Below, one piece after another: positions 1 through 8,024 of a DNA stretch of 17,091 nt (positions are counted from its first letter, which is position 1; every line of letters starts with the position of its first letter). A model generated the notes under the pieces. The model was not told the origin of the DNA. It did no database searches and saw only the letters and a list, made by a program, of their open reading frames with translations. Source of the DNA: DTGL01 sp038895395 (lineage in GTDB: Archaea; Iainarchaeota; Iainarchaeia; Iainarchaeales; DTGL01); NCBI GenBank assembly GCA_038895395.1, contig JAWANJ010000017.1, positions 1 through 17,091 on the forward strand, given 5' to 3'. A program made the position numbers and the translations under genes.

Positions 1-24
1 AAAATTTGCTGAAAAACTTTATAT

Positions 25-657
25 TTACTTGTTTAACTCCTTGCTAATTTTTTTATCCATCACAAGGTACGCAAAAAAGAAAATTCCCGCAAATATAGAG
101 CTGAGCCAAAATGGCAAAAAGGCAGACTGATAAAACTCACTCAAATAATTTACCTCACAAATTAGCATTATTTCTTTTTCTTGTTGATTATCTTTCTGGA
201 TACATCCAAAGCCACTTTTTTGTGTACAACCAAAAACACAAACATTATAAGAAGCGCTAAAAGAAATGTCTACGCCATATTGCGCTTCAGCTCTTGCTAT
301 TTGCTCTTCAAAGTTTCCAATTGTTCTGATTGCGGCATCACTATAAAAAAACCAAAGATTTACCCAAAAAGCAAAAAGAAGTGCAAAAATACCTAAAAAG
401 TAAATAAGCAAAAGTACCCTGGTAGACTCTTTAAAATATTCTTTCCAATACTTCAATCCGAAAAAAACAAGCACAAAAGCAGCTATGGGTGCAAACCCAT
501 ACATTGCATTGTACTGCTTTGAGTCAAAGGCCCAGTTATAAACGTTTAGCCCAAATTCTCTCAAGACGTAGTTGCTTATAAAATACGTTGCACCGTAAGT
601 TACAATGGCAAAAACAAAAAATATGAAATAATCGAACACTTTCTTTCTCTTTATCAT
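25..657 (-). CDS. Hypothetical four-pass membrane protein with a four-cysteine outer loop
   Basis: I do not recognise a family. The 210-residue product has four likely membrane helices, at about residues 8-29, 52-69, 81-105 and 178-199. A soluble loop of about 70 residues separates helices 3 and 4 and carries four cysteines (140, 144, 152, 167). If the positive-inside rule holds (Lys/Arg-rich N terminus, KKISKE at the C terminus), this loop is outside the cell and the cysteines could form two disulfides. Translation starts at an ATG with weak ribosome-binding complementarity (GTGGTTAT just upstream). The gene is divergent from the clamp-loader gene, and a TATA-like GTTTTATATT at 686-695 lies between them. 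Function unknown. The reading frame and membrane nature are clear, the rest is inference. Confidence 0.75.
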   Translation of the reverse strand: MIKRKKVFDYFIFFVFAIVTYGATYFISNYVLREFGLNVYNWAFDSKQYNAMYGFAPIAAFVLVFFGLKYWKEYFKESTRVLLLIYFLGIFALLFAFWVNLWFFYSDAAIRTIGNFEEQIARAEAQYGVDISFSASYNVCVFGCTQKSGFGCIQKDNQQEKEIMLICEVNYLSEFYQSAFLPFWLSSIFAGIFFFAYLVMDKKISKELNK

Positions 658-685
658 ATAACCACAAATGATATGCTGTTGAATT

Positions 686-697
686 GTTTTATATTTC
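686..697. promoter_or_regulatory. TATA-like element between two divergent genes
   Basis: GTTTTATATTTC lies in the roughly 120-nt gap between the membrane-protein gene (minus) and the RFC small-subunit gene (plus). Read on the minus strand it is about 34 nt from the ATG at 657. Read on the plus strand it would give a leader of about 60 nt before the TTG at 779, enough to include the strong GGGGGT ribosome-binding site. AT-rich DNA yields such matches by chance, so this is a weak call. Confidence 0.3.
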
Positions 698-766
698 TTA
701 TTCTTTCAATATTTTGGCAAATTATTGGGTATGATTTTAAAAATTGTTTTTGCTCACCATTTGATA

Positions 767-772
767 GGGGGT
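767..772 (+). promoter_or_regulatory. Ribosome-binding site that fixes the RFC-S start at TTG 779
   Basis: GGGGGT sits 6 nt before a TTG at 779. It can pair with the archaeal 16S 3' end (CACCTCC) with one G-U wobble. The same ATAGGGGGT string precedes the pilin ATG at 9239, which supports it as a working signal here. Starting at 779 puts the WVEKYRP box at residues 7-13, as expected for RFC small subunits. Starting at the TTG at 725 would add 18 hydrophobic residues not typical of the family. Confidence 0.7.
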
Positions 773-778
773 ATTAAT

Positions 779-1741
779 TTGCAAATTGATTTGCCTTGGG
801 TGGAAAAGTATAGGCCAAAAACACTTGATGATATCGTAGGCCAAAAGAATGTGGTTGAGCGCCTAAAAAGTTATGTAAAAAGCAGAAATGTACCAAACCA
901 ACTTTATGCTGGTCCAGCCGGTGTTGGAAAAACTAGCAGTGCAATTGCTCTGGCAAAGGCCCTTTTTGGAGAAGAGGATTTTAAGCACAACTTCCTAGAA
1001 CTAAACGCTAGCGATGAACGCGGAATTGATGTTGTTAGAAGCACAATAAAGGATTTTGCAAGAACATTGGCATTTAATGCTGACTTCAAAATAATTTTTC
1101 TTGATGAAGCTGATGCTCTCACCGCTGATGCACAGCAGGCGTTGCGTAGAACAATGGAGTGCTACACAAAAACAGCAAGGTTTATTCTATCTTGCAATTA
1201 TTCCTCAAGGATAATTGAGCCAATACAATCTAGGTGTGTAATCTTTAGGTTTACTCCTTTAACTGACGCTGAAATAAAAAAGAAGCTTGCAGATATTGCT
1301 AAAAGGGAAGGCCTGCAAGTTGAAGAGAGCGCATATGACGCCATAGTATATGCCTGTGAGGGAGATCTCAGAAAAGCAATAAACATACTTCAAGGTTCGG
1401 CGTTTCTTGGTGAAAAGATAACAGAGAAAACAGTTTATAGTGTTTCTAGCAGAGCAAGGCCTGTTGAGATAAAAGAACTCATAAAGCTAGCATTTAGCAA
1501 AAAGTTCATCGAAGCAAGAACACTGCTTGCAAAGCTCATGTATGACTATGGAATGAGCGGCGAGGATATCTTGGTACAAATTTACCGCGAGCTTATAGAT
1601 ATGGATGAAAAAGTAATACCGACTAAAGTAAAAGTAGAACTTGTAAACATCATTGCAGAGTATAACTATCGATTGGTTGAAGGTGCTAACGAGCGAATAC
1701 AACTTGAAGCTATGCTTGCACAGTTTATGAAATTTTCATAG
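779..1741 (+). CDS. rfcS: Replication factor C small subunit (clamp loader)
   Basis: AAA+ ATPase subunit of the clamp loader that opens PCNA and places it on primer-template DNA during replication. From TTG 779 the protein is 320 residues, the usual length. Visible motifs (numbered from 779) are the RFC box WVEKYRP (7-13), Walker A GPAGVGKT (45-52), Walker B/DEAD box FLDEAD (107-112), the arginine-finger SRC motif (151-153), and the sensor-2 region GDLRKAINILQ. No intein interrupts the Walker A motif, a common insertion site in archaeal RFC genes. The frame also runs upstream to a TTG at 725, but a good ribosome-binding site favours 779. The large subunit is not in this window. The gene ends 4 nt before the convergent nre gene. 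Identification is very secure. Confidence 0.97.
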   Translation: MQIDLPWVEKYRPKTLDDIVGQKNVVERLKSYVKSRNVPNQLYAGPAGVGKTSSAIALAKALFGEEDFKHNFLELNASDERGIDVVRSTIKDFARTLAFNADFKIIFLDEADALTADAQQALRRTMECYTKTARFILSCNYSSRIIEPIQSRCVIFRFTPLTDAEIKKKLADIAKREGLQVEESAYDAIVYACEGDLRKAINILQGSAFLGEKITEKTVYSVSSRARPVEIKELIKLAFSKKFIEARTLLAKLMYDYGMSGEDILVQIYRELIDMDEKVIPTKVKVELVNIIAEYNYRLVEGANERIQLEAMLAQFMKFS

Positions 1742-1745
1742 CAAA

Positions 1746-2975
1746 TTAGAACCATTCTGTTATCTTTTTCTGCTTTTTTAAATATTTTATTATCTCAGAA
1801 GACATGATATAACTATTTATAGAAACTCTAAGTTTTTTTGCCAGTAACTCAAGTGCTTTATCGAGCGATTCAAAACACAAAGGCCTCTGTTTTAAAGCAA
1901 ACCTTACGTTTTCCCTTATCTGCCATACACCCAATGGCACAGCATACTTTTCAGATATTTCTCTAAAAACTATGCAAGCAGCTTGCCTCTTTCTTTTAGT
2001 AAGATGCTCCGCAACAGCAAGGCGTGCTGCATAATAAGCACCTTCAACATTTTCAGCATAGTTTTTTCTTCCGTTGTAAAACTCATGATCGTGAATAATT
2101 TGTGGTGTCCTTTCTTCTTGGGTCCAAACATTCCCTGGAAGCCAGCATTCAAGCTGTTCAAAAGCCCATGTGTTGGGTATCATAAGAACCCAAAAATCAT
2201 TTTCAAGGTAGCACGAATGATAAAGTTCGTAGAAGTCAATCAATGGATGCTGTTTTACCCCTTCTTCTATGAGTTGTTCACTGACAGTAGAATCAACAGC
2301 CGTTATGGCCCATCTTGTTGGCACTATTTTTCTTCTGTTACCCTGTCCTAAAAGCCCCATGCTTAGAAGTTTTTGAAGAAAGGAGACTCTATAACCACTT
2401 TCATAAAGCTCAATTAAAGCATCCTTTGTTGCAGCATCAGTGTCGTTTGTGATATATTCAACCTTTCTGTCAATCTTTGGGTTTGCAGCTAATTCAATTT
2501 TTTTCATAGGAGCCTTTGGACCCATGGGGCCAAAATAACCGCAAAAAGATAATTTTGGCTCTGGAAGTTTTTCAAGCTCCACTGAAACTTCAACGTCTGA
2601 AGAGCTCATTGTTAATTCTTGTATCTTTTGTAAAGTTTGGTTTGGACTTGAAGCACTGTTAACATTAAACCTTTGTGCTGCCATAAGAAGTGAGGAACGC
2701 ATTTCAACTATGCGCTCGGCACTAATTCCATACCATTGCTCTGGTATGTCATAAAAGGCCACATCGCCTTCGTTAGCTGTAGCAAGAGCACCTACTGTAA
2801 CCTTGGGATAATCTTGCCATGATACAAAAACACTTGTTGGTGATGCTCCTTCCATCTCTTTGTCAAAATATTTTTTTAACTTAGTTTTTGCTGAGTAGCT
2901 AGCCAATATTGGACAATAACCTAAATCACATAATAGCTTTCCTTTACACCTTACACACAAACCTTTTTTTATCAA
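1746..2975 (-). CDS. nreA: Nre-family DNA repair protein with zinc finger and PCNA-binding tail
   Basis: Archaeal Nre proteins act in repair of DNA damage together with PCNA. This 409-residue copy has the family's N-terminal zinc finger (C7, C10, C16, C21), the core segment NPKIDRKVEYITNDTD (about 165-180), a 'VPTRWAITAVD' block (218-228), and a C-terminal PIP box QKKITEWF at 402-409 (Q402, I405, W408, F409), the expected sliding-clamp docking motif. The start is a TTG at 2975 with AGGGA about 8 nt upstream. Later starts would delete the zinc finger. The gene is convergent with RFC small subunit (4-nt gap) and divergent from thrS. The neighbour loads PCNA and Nre binds it, so the context agrees. 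I cannot be sure of the NreA versus NreB subtype. Confidence 0.93.
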   Translation of the reverse strand: MIKKGLCVRCKGKLLCDLGYCPILASYSAKTKLKKYFDKEMEGASPTSVFVSWQDYPKVTVGALATANEGDVAFYDIPEQWYGISAERIVEMRSSLLMAAQRFNVNSASSPNQTLQKIQELTMSSSDVEVSVELEKLPEPKLSFCGYFGPMGPKAPMKKIELAANPKIDRKVEYITNDTDAATKDALIELYESGYRVSFLQKLLSMGLLGQGNRRKIVPTRWAITAVDSTVSEQLIEEGVKQHPLIDFYELYHSCYLENDFWVLMIPNTWAFEQLECWLPGNVWTQEERTPQIIHDHEFYNGRKNYAENVEGAYYAARLAVAEHLTKRKRQAACIVFREISEKYAVPLGVWQIRENVRFALKQRPLCFESLDKALELLAKKLRVSINSYIMSSEIIKYLKKQKKITEWF

Positions 2976-3061
2976 CTAAATCCCTAAAAATATATTTTAA
3001 GTAAACACAAAAAATATTTGTTGTAGACCAATTTTCCTGTGAACTCAGGCAATACAAGCAT

Positions 3062-3072
3062 TTTATTTAAAT
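3062..3072 (+). promoter_or_regulatory. Probable promoter A-box of thrS, leaderless type
   Basis: TTTATTTAAAT is centred about 32 nt before the thrS ATG at 3100. No Shine-Dalgarno-like sequence lies just before that ATG (TAGTATATTT), so the transcript probably starts at or very near the start codon. Inference from spacing only. Confidence 0.45.
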
Positions 3073-3099
3073 TTTTACCTGAAATCTTATAGTATATTT

Positions 3100-4833
3100 A
3101 TGAAAGAATATCCTGAATACTACAAAAAGCTTTGGCACTCAACTTCACATGTTTTAGCTAGCGCTGTTAAAGAACTTTTTCCGGATGCCAAGCTTGGCAT
3201 AGGTCCTGCTGCCAGGGTTGGCTTTTATTACGACTTTGACGTTAAAAGGCCATTCTCGGAAGAAGATCTTAAAAAAATAGAAGCAAAGATGCAAGAGATA
3301 ATCGACAAAGATCTAAAGTTTGAGAGAAAAGAAGTCACAAAAGCTGAAGCAAAAAAAATTTTCAAAGATGAGCCATTTAAACTTGATCTGATAGACGAAC
3401 TAGAAGAACCTCTTACAACTTATTCCCACGGCAATTTTGTTGATCTTTGCAAAGGCCCACACGTTGATAAAACCTCGGAAATAAAAGCTTTCAAAATTTT
3501 AAGAACAGCAGGCGCATATTGGCGTGGTTCTGAAAAGAACCCCATGTTACAGCGCATATATGGCATATCTTTTCCCACTAAAGAGGAACTGGAAAAGTAC
3601 TTGCAACACTTAGAAGAGATTGGTGAAAGAAATCACATAATTATTGGCAAAGAGCTTGGAATCTTCTCACAGCATGAGGAAGCCCCCGGTTTCCCGTTTT
3701 TTTTACCAAAAGGCTCAATAATATGGGATGAAATAATAAAATTCTGGAAAGAGCTACATCTAAGCGAAGGCTACAATTTTGTCATGACACCGATAATACT
3801 AAGCAAAAGCCTTTGGGTTAGATCTGGCCATTGGGACCACTATAGAAAAAATATGTATTTCACAAAGATTGATGAAAGAGATTTTGCAGTAAAACCAATG
3901 AATTGTCCAGGTCATATTCTAATATATAAAGAAAAAAGACATTCCTACAAAGAACTGCCTATAAAATTTGCAGAACTAGGTGTTGTTCATAGGCACGAAC
4001 GCAGCGGTGTTTTGCACGGTTTGTTTAGGGTCAGAAAGTTTACCCAGGATGATGCACATATCTTTTGCACAGAGGAACAACTTAAGGAAGAAATAAAGAA
4101 AATAATACTGCTTACAAGAAAGATCTATCTAACATTTGGTTTTCAGGAATACAATGTAGAGCTGAGTACAAGACCTGAAAATTCTATGGGTACAGACGAA
4201 CAATGGGAGAAAGCAACAAATGCTCTTAAAGAGGCTTTAGCTGATCTAAAAATAGAATATAACATCAAAGAAGGTGAAGGTGCATTTTACGGGCCTAAAA
4301 TTGACTTTCACATAAGGGACTCACTTGAAAGGGAATGGCAATGTGCTACAATACAGGTTGACTTCTCTATGCCTGAAAAGTTTGAGCTTTTTTACATTGG
4401 TCCAGACGATAAGAAGCATAGACCTGTTATGATTCACCGTGCAATACTTGGCTCAATTGAGAGATTCATGGGGGTTTTAATAGAGCACTATGGTGGAGCT
4501 TTTCCCACTTGGTTGTCTCCAATACAGGTAAGGGTTTTACCAATAGTTGACAAAAACAGCACCTATGCTAAAAAAATTGTTGATACCCTGACAAGAGAAG
4601 GTTTTAGAGCAGATGCTAATTATGAAAAAGAGACCCTTTCTAAAAAAATCAGAGATGCACGAGCAGAAAAAATACCCTACATGCTAATTGTTGGTGATAG
4701 TGAAGAGAAAAATAGCACAGTTACGGTAAGATCAAGAACCGGTTCAATAAAAAAAGACATAAGCCTTGAAAATTTTATTAAAGCACTTAAAGAAGAAGTA
4801 AGCTCAAGAAACTGTGAACTAACATTAGTATGA
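3100..4833 (+). CDS. thrS: Threonyl-tRNA synthetase, bacterial type without TGS domain
   Basis: Charges tRNA-Thr with threonine using ATP. The 577 residues begin directly in the bacterial/eukaryotic-type N2 editing domain: HSTSH (H13, H17) and DLCKGPH (C117, H121) are the four conserved editing-site residues. The class IIa catalytic core follows, with zinc ligands C269 (MNCPGH), H320 (DDAH) and H446 (MIHRAILGS), motif 2 arginine near HRHERSG (297-303), and motif 3 around residues 446-456. The C-terminal anticodon-binding domain starts at about 475. The usual roughly 60-residue N-terminal TGS (N1) domain is absent. The in-frame upstream sequence hits a stop at 3040-3042 and does not encode one. 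Most archaea use a ThrRS with an unrelated D-aminoacyl-tRNA-deacylase-like editing domain, so this gene was probably acquired or belongs to a lineage that carries the bacterial form. Confidence 0.96.
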   Translation: MKEYPEYYKKLWHSTSHVLASAVKELFPDAKLGIGPAARVGFYYDFDVKRPFSEEDLKKIEAKMQEIIDKDLKFERKEVTKAEAKKIFKDEPFKLDLIDELEEPLTTYSHGNFVDLCKGPHVDKTSEIKAFKILRTAGAYWRGSEKNPMLQRIYGISFPTKEELEKYLQHLEEIGERNHIIIGKELGIFSQHEEAPGFPFFLPKGSIIWDEIIKFWKELHLSEGYNFVMTPIILSKSLWVRSGHWDHYRKNMYFTKIDERDFAVKPMNCPGHILIYKEKRHSYKELPIKFAELGVVHRHERSGVLHGLFRVRKFTQDDAHIFCTEEQLKEEIKKIILLTRKIYLTFGFQEYNVELSTRPENSMGTDEQWEKATNALKEALADLKIEYNIKEGEGAFYGPKIDFHIRDSLEREWQCATIQVDFSMPEKFELFYIGPDDKKHRPVMIHRAILGSIERFMGVLIEHYGGAFPTWLSPIQVRVLPIVDKNSTYAKKIVDTLTREGFRADANYEKETLSKKIRDARAEKIPYMLIVGDSEEKNSTVTVRSRTGSIKKDISLENFIKALKEEVSSRNCELTLV

Positions 4834-4846
4834 TCTACAATTTAAC

Positions 4847-4856
4847 NNNNNNNNNN
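4847..4856. other. Assembly gap (10 Ns)
   Basis: Ten undetermined bases lie 13 nt after the thrS stop. A round number of Ns usually marks a scaffold join of unknown true length. Adjacency of the thrS side to the pilus cluster therefore rests on scaffolding, and sequence, including a gene or terminator, may be missing here. Confidence 0.97.
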
Positions 4857-4880
4857 CCTTTTTTGGTCTTACTAATTGCG

Positions 4881-4896
4881 TAATATTTAAATATTA
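4881..4896 (+). promoter_or_regulatory. Palindromic A-box upstream of the pilus operon
   Basis: TAATATTTAAATATTA is a perfect 16-bp palindrome centred about 33 nt before the ATPase ATG at 4922. Its core resembles an archaeal TATA box at the right distance for a transcript with a very short leader, and no Shine-Dalgarno sequence is visible before that ATG. The symmetry could also serve a dimeric regulator, but AT-rich palindromes arise easily. Confidence 0.5.
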
Positions 4897-4921
4897 GTAA
4901 AGCATTTCTATTGTTGATAAC

Positions 4922-6913
4922 ATGCCTTCCAGCTACTTGAAAGACCTTATAGAAAAAGCAAAGAAGAACTCTGCTAAAGAAAGCTCCGAAGACTGGGAAG
5001 AGCAGCTTAGGAGAGAAAGTTTTACCATACCCGAAGAAAAAGAGGAAACAATAAAAACCATTTCTGAATTCGAATCAGATGTTGAAAAACCTCAGTCAAA
5101 AAGGCAGCTAAGTGCCTTAGATGAGCTCATGGAAAAGTTAGAATCTGAAAAGAAAAGCGACACCCTTAACAATATAAAATCAAAGCTTCAGCAAAGTCTC
5201 AAAGCACAACAAGCATTTGTAGAAGAAGAACCTACAAAGAAACCAACAATCGAATCTAAATTTTCTGAATCTGGATTTGATTTAACAGGTCCAGAGATTC
5301 CAGAAGGAAAAGAAGAGATTGAAAAAAAATTGGCAAGTTTTGTTGGTTTTGAAAAAAAGACTCCTGAAGAAAAATTTATTCCAAAGCAAGAGCAACTCAC
5401 AATACCAGAAACGGAGGCATTTCCAGAAGAGTTAACAGCAGCAGAGCGTGACATGGCTAACGCACAATATATAGAGGTAGAATCTTACGGAAACGTAAAG
5501 ATTTACCGGGTTCCTGGGCAGAAGCATCTTTATTACTTTGTACCTGTACCAAAACCAACTGAAAGTGAAAAGAGAACTATAAGGATAATAAGAGAAGCAG
5601 CTACAAGGCTTATAACCATAGAACCTTACAAGATAAGAGACCCTGAGCAGAGAAGGGCTGTTTATAAGCAGCGAATTAGAGACATAATAGAGTCGTCACC
5701 TGAGATAAACATTCCTAAAGGAAAGATTGATTTTTATACAGATGCAATAGTACGTGAAATGGTGGGTTATGGTCTTATAGATGAGCTGCTTCAAGATGAT
5801 AGACTAGAAGAAATAATGGTGATCGGGGTTAAAAGACCTGTTTATGTCTTTCACAGAGAATATGAAATGATGAAGACTAATATTGAGTTTTTCTCAGAAA
5901 CCGAACTTATAGACTTAATCAACAAAATCGCTAGAGAGGTTGGAAGAAGAGTAGACTTTTCAAATCCATTGTTGGATGCAAGGTTGCCTGACGGCTCCAG
6001 AGTAAATGCAACAATACCCCCTGCATCTCTTTCAGGTCCAACACTTACCATTAGAAAATTTAGAGAGGATCCGTTTTCAATTGTGGACCTTATAAACTTT
6101 AGAACCGTTAGCCTTGAGTTAGCTGCTTTTCTTTGGTTGGCTGTTGAAGGCTTAGGTACTAGACCAGCCAATATACTAATCGCAGGTGGTACTGGTAGCG
6201 GAAAAACTACGTTGCTAAATGTACTGGCCTCTTTTATACCTGCGACAGAAAGGGTGATTTCTATAGAAGACACCGCAGAATTGAACCTTCCTTTAGAGCA
6301 CTGGATAAGATTCGAAGCTAGGCCTCCTGGCTTGGAAGGCCGTGGTGAGCTAACAATGGATATACTAACAAAAAACTCACTTCGTATGAGGCCTGACAGG
6401 ATAATAGTTGGTGAAATAAGACATCAGGAAGCATTTACTTTGTTTACAGCAATGAACACAGGACACGATGGTTCAATGGGCACAGTACATGCAAACTCCT
6501 CTCAAGAAACAATAATTAGGGTTACGAGCCCACCAATGAGCGTTCCACAGGTGATGCTCTCAGGCCTAAACTTTATAATAATAGAGCACAGACTGCATGA
6601 TAAAAAGAAAGGTACAATAAGACGTGTTACTGAACTTTCAGAGGTTTCAGGAGTGCTAGAAGGCAAACCACGAACAGAAACATTGTTCCAATGGGATGCT
6701 GTCAAAGACGATATAGTTAGAACTGAAGTACCTTGCGAATATTTAAAAGAACTTAGTAGATTATCAGGTATGAGCGTGCAACAAATAGAAAAAGAAATTA
6801 AAAGGAGGCAAGAATTTTTGCAATTGCTTGTAAAGAAAAATATAAAAACAATAACTGAGACTTCAAAGGCCATGCAAGATTTTCTCGAAACTAAAGAAGG
6901 TGGGGGTCGCTAA
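4922..6913 (+). CDS. Type II/IV secretion system ATPase (archaeal pilus assembly motor)
   Basis: Hexameric cytoplasmic ATPase of the PilT/VirB11/ArlI superfamily that powers pilus subunit extrusion. The 663 residues split into a charged, low-complexity N-terminal extension (about 1-175, many E and K) and a conserved motor. Motor motifs: Walker A GGTGSGKT (422-429), Asp box ISIEDTAEL (446-454), Walker B in RPDRIIVGEIR (490-500), and His box GSMGTVHANS (517-526). It is the first gene of the pilus cluster, and its stop TAA directly abuts the ATG of the first platform gene (TAAATG). It has no Shine-Dalgarno sequence and probably a very short leader. Retraction or a different secretion role cannot be excluded, but the adjacent platform and prepilin genes favour assembly. 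I leave the symbol blank because archaeal naming differs among pilus types. Confidence 0.95.
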   Translation: MPSSYLKDLIEKAKKNSAKESSEDWEEQLRRESFTIPEEKEETIKTISEFESDVEKPQSKRQLSALDELMEKLESEKKSDTLNNIKSKLQQSLKAQQAFVEEEPTKKPTIESKFSESGFDLTGPEIPEGKEEIEKKLASFVGFEKKTPEEKFIPKQEQLTIPETEAFPEELTAAERDMANAQYIEVESYGNVKIYRVPGQKHLYYFVPVPKPTESEKRTIRIIREAATRLITIEPYKIRDPEQRRAVYKQRIRDIIESSPEINIPKGKIDFYTDAIVREMVGYGLIDELLQDDRLEEIMVIGVKRPVYVFHREYEMMKTNIEFFSETELIDLINKIAREVGRRVDFSNPLLDARLPDGSRVNATIPPASLSGPTLTIRKFREDPFSIVDLINFRTVSLELAAFLWLAVEGLGTRPANILIAGGTGSGKTTLLNVLASFIPATERVISIEDTAELNLPLEHWIRFEARPPGLEGRGELTMDILTKNSLRMRPDRIIVGEIRHQEAFTLFTAMNTGHDGSMGTVHANSSQETIIRVTSPPMSVPQVMLSGLNFIIIEHRLHDKKKGTIRRVTELSEVSGVLEGKPRTETLFQWDAVKDDIVRTEVPCEYLKELSRLSGMSVQQIEKEIKRRQEFLQLLVKKNIKTITETSKAMQDFLETKEGGGR

Positions 6914-8014
6914 ATGGCTCTAAAGAAAGAAAAACCCGAAACTCATGACCTTGAAAAAGTTGATGCAATAGTTGAAAAAATGAAGAAAAAATATGCTGCT
7001 GAAGGGGTTGAAGTTATTCCAGGACAGCAGAGTGAATTAGCATCGCTCATTACTGAAGGAAAAGTAGGTGTAATTGAGGTTCAGAGGGCTGAAGACTTAA
7101 AAGAGCACGAATCCAAATTTTTGAGCTTTGTTGGAAAAACATACGTAAGCCCACTTAGAGGGCTAGTAGACTTTGTGGCAAAGTTGCTAACACTGGCGCC
7201 ATATGCAAAAGCACTTGACGCTGATTTATACTCAGCAAACATGAAGCTCTCAGCAAAGCAATGGATTGTAATATCTAGTGTAGTTGCACTTTTAGCATTT
7301 TTGCTTTCTTTTGGCCTTATGATGTTGTTTTACATTTTCCTAAGACTTGATATATTGGTTGTAATACTACTTTCATTAGTTTTCTCCATATTGGTTGGAA
7401 TTGTTGTTTTGCTTGTACCTAGGTTCAAAGCAAATTCACGTGGAAGAGCAATAAGTATGGAGTTGCCCTTTGCGCTGAGGCACATTGCTACACAGCTTAG
7501 CGCGGGTATAGGCCTTTACAGAACACTTCAAGCAGTTGCAAAAGCAGATTATGGGGTGCTCAGTGAAGAATTTGCAAGGACAATAACTGAAATAGAGGAA
7601 GGCATGGATACGCAAGAAGCTTTGCACAGGTTAGCAATGCGTTGTAGATCACCTGCTCTAAAAAACGCAATGATGCATACAATAAGGGCTATGAAAACTG
7701 GTGGTAATCTTTCAAACGTTATGAATGAAATTGCCGAGGATGTTGCATTTCAACTAAGAACTAATATGCAAGAATTTGGTCAAAAAATGAACTTCATTGG
7801 TGTTGTTTTTATATTTTTTGCAATAGTCTTCCCAGTGGTCGTGGCAATTCTTGGAGCAATACGAAATTCACCAATTTCTACAACCAGCGGTATGTTTACG
7901 CTTCAAATGCTTCCGCTCGATCTGAACACACTTGCAATTTTTTACCTTTTACTTATGCCATTCTTACTGATAATTGTATTTACGATGATAAGGATGATGC
8001 AACCTCACGCATAG
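6914..8014 (+). CDS. Type IV pilus platform protein (TadC/ArlJ-like), copy 1
   Basis: Polytopic inner-membrane platform on which pilins are assembled, partner of the ATPase. The 366-residue protein has a soluble N-terminal part of about 110 residues and membrane pairs at about 117-141/146-168 and 294-316/338-359. Between them lies a cytoplasmic T2SSF-type helical domain (about 180-285) with LPFALRHIATQLSAG (184-198), EIEEGMDTQEAL (226-237) and KTGGNLSNVMNEIAEDV (261-277). The ATG directly follows the ATPase stop codon, with GGTGGGGGT as ribosome-binding site inside the ATPase gene, indicating tight co-translation. It is paralogous to the next gene but diverged, so the two probably form a heteromeric platform as in Tad systems (TadB/TadC). 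Confidence 0.93.
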   Translation: MALKKEKPETHDLEKVDAIVEKMKKKYAAEGVEVIPGQQSELASLITEGKVGVIEVQRAEDLKEHESKFLSFVGKTYVSPLRGLVDFVAKLLTLAPYAKALDADLYSANMKLSAKQWIVISSVVALLAFLLSFGLMMLFYIFLRLDILVVILLSLVFSILVGIVVLLVPRFKANSRGRAISMELPFALRHIATQLSAGIGLYRTLQAVAKADYGVLSEEFARTITEIEEGMDTQEALHRLAMRCRSPALKNAMMHTIRAMKTGGNLSNVMNEIAEDVAFQLRTNMQEFGQKMNFIGVVFIFFAIVFPVVVAILGAIRNSPISTTSGMFTLQMLPLDLNTLAIFYLLLMPFLLIIVFTMIRMMQPHA

Positions 8015-8024
8015 GTGAAAATAT

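Noticed and set aside
181..396. 71-codon frame opposite the four-pass membrane protein
   Set aside because: Fully inside the better-supported minus-strand gene, with Lys-rich composition, no ribosome-binding site and no recognisable motif.
3001..3099. Missing TGS domain of ThrRS encoded upstream by a frameshift
   Set aside because: The in-frame sequence has a stop at 3040-3042, and about 120 bp cannot hold the domain plus the nre promoter.
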